Positions 1 to 8,456 of a stretch of DNA of 64,000 bases are shown here, piece after piece (the stretch's first letter is position 1; each line of letters opens with the position of its first letter). The notes beneath the pieces were generated by a model. The model did not search any database. It worked only from the letters and a program-made list of their open reading frames with translations, and was not told the DNA's origin. The stretch comes from Sphingobacterium sp. GVS05A (GTDB taxonomy: Bacteria; Bacteroidota; Bacteroidia; Sphingobacteriales; Sphingobacteriaceae), in NCBI RefSeq assembly GCF_019969845.1, contig NZ_JAHXYR010000001.1, forward strand, positions 1,054,001-1,118,000, written 5' to 3'. The position numbers and the translations under genes are program-made.

Positions 1-1
1 A

Positions 2-994
2 GATTTTGAGGAAATGATCTGTAAGCTATTCGGCTTCGATAAAGCTTTGGTTATGAACTCGGGTGTAGAGGCTGTTGAAACAGCAATGAAGCTCTGTCGT
101 AAATGGGCATATCAAGTCAAAGGTATTGCTCAAAATCAAGCTAAAATAGTTTTTGCTAGAGATAATTTTCATGGACGTACCATTTCGGTGATATCTGCTT
201 CAAATGATACAACTGCAACCAACGATTTCGGTCCTTTCGTGGAAGGAATAGCATTGGTGCCCTACAATGATATTGAGGCATTGGAAGCCTTGTTTAAACA
301 GGATAAAAATATTGCCGGATTTATTGTTGAGCCGATTCAGGGGGAAGCAGGAATTGTGGTTCCGGATGCAGATTATTTGAAACGTGTACGCCTGTTGTGT
401 ACAAGCTATAATGTACTTTTTCTTGCGGATGAAATCCAGACAGGTATCGCAAGAACTGGAAGCATGTTGGCTTCTTATGCCATTGATGATGTGGATAGTG
501 CGAGTAAACCGGATGTATTGATATTGGGTAAGGCCTTATCTGGAGGAGTATTGCCTGTCTCAGCGGTATTGGCCGATGATGCTATTATGTTGTGTATCAA
601 ACCGGGTGAGCATGGTTCTACCTATGGCGGTAATCCACTGGCTTGTGCAGTAGCGATGGAAGCGCTTCAGGTTGTACTGGATGAAGATCTGGTCAACAAT
701 GCCCGTCAAATGGGGGGGCTGTTTTTGGAGGGTTTACGGAAAATTGCGGCCAAATCGGATATGATTACCGAAGTCAGGGGCAAAGGACTATTGACAGCTA
801 TTGTGATCAATGCCAGCGAAGAGAGTGATCTAGCCTGGAATATTTGCCTAGAATTTAAGGAAAATGGTCTTTTGGCAAAACCTACCCATGGCAACAAGAT
901 CCGTTTGGCGCCACCATTGGTGATTACGGAAAGTCAGATTGACAGCTGCCTGGAGATAATCGAACGATCGTTGACTAATGCGACTGCACGATGA
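2..994 (+). CDS. rocD: Ornithine--oxo-acid aminotransferase (5' end outside window)
   Basis: PLP-dependent class III aminotransferase that moves the delta-amino group of ornithine to 2-oxoglutarate, giving glutamate semialdehyde. The frame is open from base 2, so the start lies upstream; the first visible Met is at 14. Counted from that Met, the NSGVEAVETA motif is near residue 15, the DEIQTG motif that contacts the cofactor is at 139-144, and the Schiff-base lysine in LGKALSGG is Lys173. STYGGNPLAC near 206 is also typical of the family. The stop overlaps the start of the arginase gene by 4 bases (ATGA), so the two are probably translationally coupled; together they turn arginine into glutamate semialdehyde. 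That partner favours ornithine over acetylornithine as substrate. Family certain, substrate very likely. Confidence 0.93.
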   Translation, partial: DFEEMICKLFGFDKALVMNSGVEAVETAMKLCRKWAYQVKGIAQNQAKIVFARDNFHGRTISVISASNDTTATNDFGPFVEGIALVPYNDIEALEALFKQDKNIAGFIVEPIQGEAGIVVPDADYLKRVRLLCTSYNVLFLADEIQTGIARTGSMLASYAIDDVDSASKPDVLILGKALSGGVLPVSAVLADDAIMLCIKPGEHGSTYGGNPLACAVAMEALQVVLDEDLVNNARQMGGLFLEGLRKIAAKSDMITEVRGKGLLTAIVINASEESDLAWNICLEFKENGLLAKPTHGNKIRLAPPLVITESQIDSCLEIIERSLTNATAR

Positions 995-1956
995 AGAAAA
1001 TGATTGAATTGATCAAAAACAGATCGGATATTGGTGCGGGGACCCGAGGTTCTGACCTTGGTATAGATGCTATTGAGATTGCGGCGATCAACAAAGGAAG
1101 TCAGTATTTTATCAATTATCCCTTTGTGGATGTGCCTACACGAAATAGTTCCATTTACCAAAATGATAACCATCCTTTCGGTAAACATATCCAACAGATC
1201 TATGAGCAGTGTAAGCAGGTGGCTTCTACAGTGGAAGATAGTCTGTCGGCGGGTAATTTCCCTTTGGTATTTTCTGGTGACCATTCTTCGGCAATGGGGA
1301 CAATCAGCGGCATCAAGTCGGCTTATCCAGATAAAAAACTGGGTGTGATTTGGGTCGATGCGCATGCAGATATTCATTCACCTTATACAACACCTTCTGG
1401 CAACATGCATGGTATGCCTTTGGCGGCCATGTTGAATGAAGACAACCTGTCCTGTAAAATTAATGAAATTGATCAATCAACGCAGGAATTATGGAATAAG
1501 CTGAAGCGTATTGCCGGTCCGGCAGAGAAGATACAACCAGCGAGTTTAATCTATTTTGGGGTCAGGGATACCGAGGAACCTGAAGATCTTTTGATTGCGC
1601 ATTTGGGAATAAAAAATTACCGTGTCGAAGAAATTCGCCAACGAGGCATTGAGGATTGTGTGGCTGAAGCATTAGTCAGTTTGCAGGACTGTGATATGAT
1701 TTATATCTCTTTTGATGTGGATAGCATGGATAGCGAGTTGATCTCAGATGGTACAGGGACGCCTGTTCCCAAGGGTTTTATGCCAAAGGAAATCGTCCTG
1801 ATATTGGAAGAAATCATACGTTCCGAAAAAGTTGGCTGTCTGGAGATTGTCGAAGTGAACCCATTGTTGGACAATAAAGGGAATAAGATGGCGGAGGTCG
1901 CTTTTGATATTTTAGAACGCATAACACCGATGATCGAGCTTAAATCTGGTGATTGA
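991..1956 (+). CDS. rocF: Arginase
   Basis: Ureohydrolase (321 aa) that splits arginine into ornithine and urea, feeding the aminotransferase encoded just upstream. The binuclear Mn site is readable: GDHS (97-99) supplies the first Asp/His, VDAHADIHS (122-130) and SFDVDSMD further on supply the rest, followed by the GTPVPKG loop and the LEIVEVNP motif near the C-terminus. Agmatinase and formimidoylglutamase share this fold, but the length, GTGTPVP segment and ornithine aminotransferase partner point to arginase. The start overlaps the upstream stop (ATGA). A G+C-containing hairpin with a T-run follows at about 2093-2137, so this is probably the last gene of the operon. Confidence 0.9.
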   Translation: MKKMIELIKNRSDIGAGTRGSDLGIDAIEIAAINKGSQYFINYPFVDVPTRNSSIYQNDNHPFGKHIQQIYEQCKQVASTVEDSLSAGNFPLVFSGDHSSAMGTISGIKSAYPDKKLGVIWVDAHADIHSPYTTPSGNMHGMPLAAMLNEDNLSCKINEIDQSTQELWNKLKRIAGPAEKIQPASLIYFGVRDTEEPEDLLIAHLGIKNYRVEEIRQRGIEDCVAEALVSLQDCDMIYISFDVDSMDSELISDGTGTPVPKGFMPKEIVLILEEIIRSEKVGCLEIVEVNPLLDNKGNKMAEVAFDILERITPMIELKSGD

Positions 1957-2092
1957 TATCTAATACGATTTTCTTTTATATTGCTTTTGGCTTAGATCAG
2001 CTTCTCTGTAAGAATTAGTGATATTTAACTAAGATTGAGCAAAAGGTCGTGTAGTGCGCTAGGTATTAACATTTAATAAATCAATAGGTACT

Positions 2093-2137
2093 AAGGGGGG
2101 AACAGATATAAAAGTCGGGTCCCCTTTTGTTTTTTTG
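2093..2137 (+). terminator. Probable terminator of the rocD-rocF operon
   Basis: AAGGGG (2093-2098) pairs with CCCCTT (2121-2126), followed by TTG and a run of seven T. The loop is long (22 nt), so the hairpin is only moderately convincing, but the position after the arginase gene and before the 11-bp repeat array fits. Confidence 0.5.
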
Positions 2138-2154
2138 GGGTATCCCATACTTTT

Positions 2155-2413
2155 TTCGGCATCTATTCGGTAATTATTCGACGTTTATTCGAGACATGTT
2201 CGACTCGGCTTCGGCTACGCTTCGACTCGGCTTCGACTCGGCTTCGGCTACGCTTCGACTCGGCTTCGACTCGGCTTCGGCTACGCTTCGACTCGGCTTC
2301 GGCTCGCACCCGAAGGGCAGTCGAACAGCAGCCGAAGCAACCCCGAAGAAGGGGCGACGCAGGCTCGAAGCAGTTCCGAAGAAATGTCGAACAGCCCCCG
2401 AAGCCCTCTCGAA
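2155..2413. repeat. Inverted array of 11-bp-phased TTCGR motifs
   Basis: Fourteen TTCGA/TTCGG pentamers start at 2155, 2166, 2177 and so on every 11 bases to 2298. They are followed by ten YCGAA positions starting at 2310, 2321 and so on to 2409, nine matching and one degenerate (GCGAC at 2354). The second half is the reverse complement of the first in register, with the centre near 2306 and a 7-base loop between TTCGG and CCGAA. The 6-base spacers vary, except in 2199-2297, where TTCGACTCGGC and TTCGGCTACGC alternate as three near-perfect 33-bp units. Not CRISPR: units are far too short. Long open frames on both strands here are artefacts of the 33-bp period. Function unknown. Confidence 0.9.
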
Positions 2414-2462
2414 GAAAGCCTTTCCGCATGTTAAGTTTAATCGGATTTAATATTCTGTTAAC

Positions 2463-4127
2463 ATGCTAACGCTTAAATTTACGCGGCGACTATTTACGGC
2501 AAAAATGAGAATTTCTTACAGTATTATATTTTCGACCTTCTTTCTGGTACAGCTTTTTTTCTCACAATTGACTACGGCACAAGCTGATTCATTTAAAGAG
2601 ATTCGGGTATTAAGCCAAAATTATCCAGATTCGGCGATTACCTTAGTGAAAAAACGTTATGCGAAAGCCATAAACGACCGTGATCTACTGCTACAGGGAA
2701 ATTGCCTGCAGACAATCGGTTGGTTATGCGTGAATCAAGGGCATTATGCCCAGGCGCAGGACTATTACTTCCAAGCAGACCGCATCTACACCCAGCTCAA
2801 CGCGAAACAGGCACTGGGATCCAACTGGAGTGATATCGGTGAACTCAATATTTTCAACAAGCGCCATCAGTTGGCCAAGGAATACTTTAACAAGGCGCTA
2901 CACACCTTCAAAAGCGAAAATGATCGAAATGGCGAGGCTTCTGTCCTGGGAAATATGGGGCATCTTTTTGAAAAGGAGGGATATTATGATTCGGCCTTTG
3001 TCTATCAAAAACAGGCCTTGGCGATCTACCGTGAGCAGACAAATCGTAACGGGGAAGCCAAGATTCATGAAAACTTGGGCAGTATCTATGAAGATCTTGG
3101 GAAATACGATAGTGCTTATTTGCATTTTGAAAAGGCGAGGAATTTATATGAGGAAACACAGGATAATTATGGAAAAATTGTTGTGATCAATAATATGGGG
3201 GATATTTTTCGGAAAACCAATAAATATCCCGAAAGTATTCAGCTGACCCAACTCGCGTTTCGCCTAGCGGAGAATCTTGGGGATGTCTATCAGATGGCAT
3301 CAACGACAAAAGATCTCAGCAAGACATATGCTCTGAGCGGACAAATGGATAGCGCTTATTTCTATGCTGAGCGAAGCCGAAAACTCGTGCTAGAGCTTTA
3401 TAGTGTGGATGGAGCACGGCACACTGCATTTTTCCAGGCACTGTATGATATGAATCAAAAGGCTGAGGAAATAGAAAAACTGCAGACAAACAAACGGATG
3501 AATTCGATCCTGTTGTTCGGCACGATTGTGGTATTGATCTTATTGAGTGTATTATCGTATGTCCTTTATAGCCGGCAGAAAATAAGGATCAAAACTCAGA
3601 TCGCTGAATCACGGAAACAGGAAGCGGAGCGTGAACTGGCGGAAATAGCACTCAAAAATCAGCTGTTGGAAGATAAGCAGCTCAAACAGGAGCTAACGCT
3701 GAAGGAAAAGGAACTCACATCCCATACGCTCAACCTCATCCGCAGTAACCAATTTCTGGAAGAACTTCGCGACGAATTGAAAGCGCTAGTCAAAGACGAT
3801 CGACGGGATCAAAAGAAACCTATGCAACGGTTGGTACAACAGATCAGTGAACATATTACGCAAGGCATCCATTGGAAAGAGTTTATGGGGACATTTGAAC
3901 GCGTACATCATAGTTTCTTTGAAAAACTGATCAAGCTATTTCCTGATCTGACCGCAGCCGACATGCGCCTGATCGCATTGCTAAAAATCAATCTCAACAA
4001 TACAGATATCGCGATCCTGTTGGGGATATCACAGGATAGTCTTCGTGTGGCCAGACATCGGTTAAGGAAAAAACTAAAACTGGAACAGGGTGAGGATCTC
4101 GCCGGGTATCTGCTTAGTATTTCATAA
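2463..4127 (+). CDS. TPR membrane protein with C-terminal LuxR-like HTH, probable regulator of the phytase locus
   Basis: 554 aa: an N-terminal signal segment, about six tetratricopeptide repeats (residues 60-320, with A-x-x-Y-x-x-A patterns such as YYFQADRIY), a transmembrane helix near 346-368, a charged coiled coil (375-440), and a C-terminal helix-turn-helix (about 500-550). The HTH segment reads LTAADMRLIALLKINLNNTD and ends in RHRLRKKLKL. The layout suggests a sensor outside the membrane and a DNA-binding tail in the cytoplasm. An in-frame ATG at 2505 would give a cleaner signal peptide than the first ATG. It lies just upstream of the TonB receptor and phytase genes in the same direction, so control of that locus is inferred from position. 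The same C-terminal domain is found in the gene at 41225. Confidence 0.8.
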   Translation: MLTLKFTRRLFTAKMRISYSIIFSTFFLVQLFFSQLTTAQADSFKEIRVLSQNYPDSAITLVKKRYAKAINDRDLLLQGNCLQTIGWLCVNQGHYAQAQDYYFQADRIYTQLNAKQALGSNWSDIGELNIFNKRHQLAKEYFNKALHTFKSENDRNGEASVLGNMGHLFEKEGYYDSAFVYQKQALAIYREQTNRNGEAKIHENLGSIYEDLGKYDSAYLHFEKARNLYEETQDNYGKIVVINNMGDIFRKTNKYPESIQLTQLAFRLAENLGDVYQMASTTKDLSKTYALSGQMDSAYFYAERSRKLVLELYSVDGARHTAFFQALYDMNQKAEEIEKLQTNKRMNSILLFGTIVVLILLSVLSYVLYSRQKIRIKTQIAESRKQEAERELAEIALKNQLLEDKQLKQELTLKEKELTSHTLNLIRSNQFLEELRDELKALVKDDRRDQKKPMQRLVQQISEHITQGIHWKEFMGTFERVHHSFFEKLIKLFPDLTAADMRLIALLKINLNNTDIAILLGISQDSLRVARHRLRKKLKLEQGEDLAGYLLSIS

Positions 4128-4266
4128 TTCCTTAACATAGGGGTAACTGAAGGTTAATGGCGCTTATTTTGCTTGTAATTGTCTTTATTTCAGTTGTTTA
4201 TTTGTTGCTGATTCCCTCTGGTTGATCCCTCGTTTCAGCTTGTTTCTTTCTTGTAACGCCAAAGAT

Positions 4267-4297
4267 TTTGTGAATCTGTTGCAGGCTATCATATTTG
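4267..4297 (+). promoter_or_regulatory. Bacteroidota-type promoter of the phytase operon
   Basis: TTTG (4267-4270), a 19-base spacer, then CATATTTG (4290-4297) match the -33/-7 pattern TTTG-N19-21-TAnnTTTG at all but one position. Transcription would begin near 4304, which rules out the ATG at 4295 and supports the one at 4334. Confidence 0.6.
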
Positions 4298-4333
4298 CAG
4301 CAACAATCAGAGATTCATAATAATCTATTAAAA

Positions 4334-7117
4334 ATGAAAAACGTTTTAACGGTATTGCTTGCCTCCAGTATTTCGATCAGCGCCGCTTATGCGACCAAGA
4401 TCAAGGGGAAAGTCCTGGATGGACAAACAGGGGAAGCCATTGTCGGTGCCACCGTGTTCCTTGAACAAAGTGGTTTGTCAACCAAGACACAATTAGATGG
4501 TTCATTTGAATTCAAAGGACTATCCGCAGGTACAGATAAAGTCCATATTCGACATGTGGCCTATACTGAATTGATTAAAGAAATTGAGATTAAAAAAGAG
4601 AATACGCCTCATTTTACTTTTCAGCTTACCTCAAGTGAACAAACTTTAATGGAGGTAACTGTTAAAGGAAAGCGACATGGCGGCGATGATGATCCAAGCG
4701 CTCGTCGACTAGAAAAGAATGCCTCACAGATCATGAACGTCGTATCAGCTCGGGCAATTGAGATATCTCCAGATATTACAGTGGCAAATGTTGTGCAACG
4801 TGTTTCGGGTGTTTCTATCGAACGGAATTCGAATGGTGAGGGGCAGTATGCTATTTTAAGGGGAATGGACAAACGTTATAATACGACTTTGGTCAATGGC
4901 GTGAAAGTCCCTAGTCCTGACAATAAATATCGCTATGTGCCCTTGGACCTATTCCCATCGGATATGTTGGAGCGATTGGAAATCTACAAATCCCTGACGC
5001 CAAATATGGAGGCTGATGCCATTGGTGGTGTCGTGAATATGGTCATGAAATCTGCTCCAAGCAAATTATTGTTTCAGGCTAACTTGGCTACAGGATATAG
5101 CCAACGGTATTTTAATCGGGATTTTGGTAGTTTTTCCACCAGCGGGGTTTCGTCAAAATCTCCTTATGAACTTCATGGGAAAAATTATAATGCTACTTCC
5201 GCTGATTTTGATAAGGGAACGTTGGGCTATACGTATAAAAAACCATCACCAGATCTTATCGGTAACCTAACGATTGGCAATCGCTATTTAGATGATAAGT
5301 TGGGGGTCATACTAGGGGCAAGTTATCAAAACCTTCATCGCGGCAGTCGTTCTATTTTCTACAAATCGTCTGTCGTTGATATCAATCCCAATGCGGTCAT
5401 TACCGAACAGAGTGACCGACAATATGATGAACAGCAACAACGCTTGGGACTGCATAATAAAATTGATTATCGAATCAACCCAAACCATCGGCTGAGTTTT
5501 TATCAGATGTATGTGAATTTGAACAACCTCCAATTACGTGATGCGGTCAATACGATTTACAATGGACAGTACGATCCAAGTATCGGTAAGTCAGAGCTGA
5601 CCTATGTGACCCGTAGCAGGAAGACACAACAACAGATCTACACTGGTAACCTCCAAGGTGACCATCATTTTTTGGATAATCGTTTGAATTTTCGCTGGTC
5701 AGGTGTCTTGTCTTCGGCGCGCAATGAGTTGCCGCAGAACACGACAATTAGCTTAGATGGAGTGGAGGAGAACTTCGAACGTAGACGGACTTCTCTCGTA
5801 AACAAGTCGCCGGTGACTTACCGTTGGGAACGTAATACCGATGAGGATCGAGCCGGTTATTGGGACCTCGCTTATAAAGTTCCAATGGCAGAAAACAAAC
5901 TGGAGATTTCCACTGGTGGTTTATATCGTGACAAACAACGGAGCAGCTTCTATAATAATTATAACCTTTCTCCGATCTCTGATGAGGCAAAGTATAAATA
6001 TGGGGTTGATTTTCAGAAATATACGGATCTCCAATTGACAGTCAGTAATGCTACTGGTGCTGTTGCTAATGCATTGACCTACGATGCTGATGAAAAAACG
6101 ACGGCGGTTTACGGTATGTTCAACTATGAGAATGACAAGCTTCAAATGATTGGAGGTATACGTATGGAACATACGAATCAGGGGTATAAATTATTATTCC
6201 CTGCTGGAGAAAAGAGACCTGAGGGATCCCAGATTTATACAGAATGGTTGCCGAGTTTAACGATTAAATATCATTTGGACAAAAAGCAACAACTTCATGC
6301 AGCTTATTATCGGGCATTAAATCGCCCTGGCTTTTACGAGATTGTTCCATCTAGTGTTGTCAATGAGGAGTTTATGGAGCGAGGGAATCCAGATTTGAAA
6401 CACGCGTTGGCCGATAATTTTGACTTGCGTTACGAATTATTCCCAGAAGCGTCATCACAATTTCTTGTAGGTATGTTTTATAAAAAGATTAAAAACCCCA
6501 TCGAGTACACTTTTCAAGCTGATGAGATACGTAGGCAGGACGTATACTATACACCTGGGAATTTTGGGACTGCTAAAAACTTCGGCTTAGAGGTTGATTA
6601 TATCAAGTATATCCAAAAATTTGGTGTTAAGGCAAATTATACATACACGCATTCGCGCATCACGACCACTAAAATGACCCGTAAGACGAATGAAGTTACA
6701 CAGGATCCCGATCCTATCTTTTTGGATCAAACTCGCCCTCTTTATGGACAAGCAGCACATATAGCTAATTTATCCTTGTTATACAAAGATGCTAACAAAG
6801 GATGGGAAGGACAATTGGCTGGATCTTATACCGGATCTCGGATCAATACCGTTTCCCAGTTTTTGAATAATGATTTATGGCAAAAGGGATTTATTCAACT
6901 TGATGCTTCTGTAGAAAAGAAATTCCGTACAGGATGGGCAATTTTCGCCAAAGCCAATAATATCTTAAATACACCTATGGAACTGTATGTGAAGGGGACA
7001 AATCCTGAGAATGATAAGATTATGGAAAAGCTCGTACAGGGTGGTAATACGCTTATTCGGAAGGATTTATATGGCCAAAATTATATCCTAGGTCTACGCT
7101 ATAATCTGAATAAATAG
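4334..7117 (+). CDS. TonB-dependent outer-membrane receptor of the phytase locus
   Basis: 927 aa from the ATG at 4334. It has a signal peptide (MKNVLTVLLASSISISAAYA), a CarboxypepD_reg-like beta-sandwich (KIKGKVLDGQTGEAIVGATV), then a plug domain (about 120-240, with QRVSGVSIERN and GGVVNMVMKSAP) and a long beta-barrel ending in the aromatic/hydrophobic YILGLRYNLNK. Such receptors import substrates across the outer membrane using TonB energy. There is no SusD partner. The two genes downstream encode a beta-helix lipoprotein and a beta-propeller phytase in the same direction, so the cargo is plausibly phytate or a lower inositol phosphate, or a metal chelated by it. An ATG 39 bases earlier lies inside the predicted promoter and was not used. 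Confidence 0.85.
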   Translation: MKNVLTVLLASSISISAAYATKIKGKVLDGQTGEAIVGATVFLEQSGLSTKTQLDGSFEFKGLSAGTDKVHIRHVAYTELIKEIEIKKENTPHFTFQLTSSEQTLMEVTVKGKRHGGDDDPSARRLEKNASQIMNVVSARAIEISPDITVANVVQRVSGVSIERNSNGEGQYAILRGMDKRYNTTLVNGVKVPSPDNKYRYVPLDLFPSDMLERLEIYKSLTPNMEADAIGGVVNMVMKSAPSKLLFQANLATGYSQRYFNRDFGSFSTSGVSSKSPYELHGKNYNATSADFDKGTLGYTYKKPSPDLIGNLTIGNRYLDDKLGVILGASYQNLHRGSRSIFYKSSVVDINPNAVITEQSDRQYDEQQQRLGLHNKIDYRINPNHRLSFYQMYVNLNNLQLRDAVNTIYNGQYDPSIGKSELTYVTRSRKTQQQIYTGNLQGDHHFLDNRLNFRWSGVLSSARNELPQNTTISLDGVEENFERRRTSLVNKSPVTYRWERNTDEDRAGYWDLAYKVPMAENKLEISTGGLYRDKQRSSFYNNYNLSPISDEAKYKYGVDFQKYTDLQLTVSNATGAVANALTYDADEKTTAVYGMFNYENDKLQMIGGIRMEHTNQGYKLLFPAGEKRPEGSQIYTEWLPSLTIKYHLDKKQQLHAAYYRALNRPGFYEIVPSSVVNEEFMERGNPDLKHALADNFDLRYELFPEASSQFLVGMFYKKIKNPIEYTFQADEIRRQDVYYTPGNFGTAKNFGLEVDYIKYIQKFGVKANYTYTHSRITTTKMTRKTNEVTQDPDPIFLDQTRPLYGQAAHIANLSLLYKDANKGWEGQLAGSYTGSRINTVSQFLNNDLWQKGFIQLDASVEKKFRTGWAIFAKANNILNTPMELYVKGTNPENDKIMEKLVQGGNTLIRKDLYGQNYILGLRYNLNK

Positions 7118-7183
7118 GTTTGTGAAGCATTTAGCATATTATAATTAAATAAATCGAGCACATGCTCATAATGAAATATACAG

Positions 7184-8446
7184 ATGAAAAATAACATTAT
7201 TTTATTGTTTATATCTCTTTCAATCGCATTGTTAGCGGGCTGTGAAAAGGCAAATATTGACGTGGATACTTCTGATGCCAATGGTAGTGCTATTGGTGAA
7301 GTTTCCGGCGTTTGGAGTAAGGGGAGTATCCAGCATATTAAAGGTGATATTATTATTCCCGAAGGAAAAACATTGACCATTGAGGAGGGCGTGACGGTGT
7401 TAATGGACTCTGTTGGTAAAGCTGAAATCGTGGTGTTGGGAAATCTATATGCGCTAGGTACTGCTGAAAATCCGGTGAAATTTACCGTAGAAGATAAATA
7501 CAAATCCAAAACCAATGAATTTGGAAAGCTTTGGGGTGGTATTTTAGCGGCACCTAGTTGTCAGGAGTTAGTTTTAGACCATACAATTATCGAATATGGG
7601 GGAGCAGTTACTTCAGATGCTTCAATGTCTGTCAAAATGGGATTGTATAAAAAGACAGCTGGTGAAGCGCTACCCGCATTATGGTTTTCCAATATTGATG
7701 GGAAACTGATTGTTCAGAATAGCACAATCAGTCATTTTCATGAAGATTGTACCTATATTGAAGGTGGTAAAATTATCTTCGCTAATAATCGTTTCTTCTC
7801 GAATGGCGTCACTGGGGGGGAAGCCATGAACTTTAAATCGGGTTGTCTCGCTGATGTAGCCTACAATCTGGTCTACAGTGTCAATACCAATGCCTTAAAG
7901 CTATCCAATTCAGGAGACCGAATACCACAGGCACATATCATCGTTTACAACAATACCATGCTGAATACGGGCTGGCGTCGACCGACAGCAAAAGGTGGTT
8001 CGGTTTGGTTAGAGGCCTCTGTTAAAGCGGAAGTGTACAATAATCTGTTCGCCAATACCCGATTCGGGGTTAAACGCGATCCCAAGAAGCCCGAAGATAA
8101 GCGCTCGGTATCAAGCAACAATTGGTATTATGGTTATGATCAATTGACGGTGGATCAATTTCAGGTCGGAAAGAATGATATTGTTGAAGGTACCAATGAT
8201 GTCAGGGGCAAATTGGCAGGGGAGAACAACCCTAAATTTGTGAACTATCCATTAGAAACTCCCGGTGATAACTATGTGTTTAATGCAGCCTGGGATTTCC
8301 ACCTACAAGGAAATTCACCCGCTTTGAAAGCTGGTACGTTAGCATTCAAACCACATTTTATAGACGGATTGACACTATCAAATGGTTTATCCTATAGCTC
8401 TCCACAACCTGCAACATATGTTGGTGCTTTTGGTGCCAAATTTTAA
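7184..8446 (+). CDS. Beta-helix-like surface lipoprotein in the phytase operon
   Basis: 420 aa. The N-terminus is a lipoprotein signal with lipobox LLAGC (Cys20). Repeating short strands with Asn ladders and phrases such as LIVQNSTISHF, AHIIVYNNTMLNTG and AEVYNNLFANTRFG indicate a right-handed parallel beta-helix of the kind found in polysaccharide-binding or lyase folds. No catalytic signature was recognised. It sits 66 bases after the TonB receptor and 10 bases before the phytase, in one apparent operon, and could be a surface-binding accessory of the receptor. The specific role is unknown. Confidence 0.72.
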   Translation: MKNNIILLFISLSIALLAGCEKANIDVDTSDANGSAIGEVSGVWSKGSIQHIKGDIIIPEGKTLTIEEGVTVLMDSVGKAEIVVLGNLYALGTAENPVKFTVEDKYKSKTNEFGKLWGGILAAPSCQELVLDHTIIEYGGAVTSDASMSVKMGLYKKTAGEALPALWFSNIDGKLIVQNSTISHFHEDCTYIEGGKIIFANNRFFSNGVTGGEAMNFKSGCLADVAYNLVYSVNTNALKLSNSGDRIPQAHIIVYNNTMLNTGWRRPTAKGGSVWLEASVKAEVYNNLFANTRFGVKRDPKKPEDKRSVSSNNWYYGYDQLTVDQFQVGKNDIVEGTNDVRGKLAGENNPKFVNYPLETPGDNYVFNAAWDFHLQGNSPALKAGTLAFKPHFIDGLTLSNGLSYSSPQPATYVGAFGAKF

Positions 8447-8456
8447 TTAATTCAAC

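Noticed and set aside
2155..2413. Possible CRISPR array
   Set aside because: Motifs are 5 bases with 6-base spacers and half the array is inverted; there are no 25-40-base repeats and no cas genes.
2127..2450. Open frames of 107 aa (plus) and 88 aa (minus) over the 11-bp array
   Set aside because: The translations are pure 11-residue repeats of a 33-base DNA unit on both strands, so the frames are by-products of the repeat and not genes.
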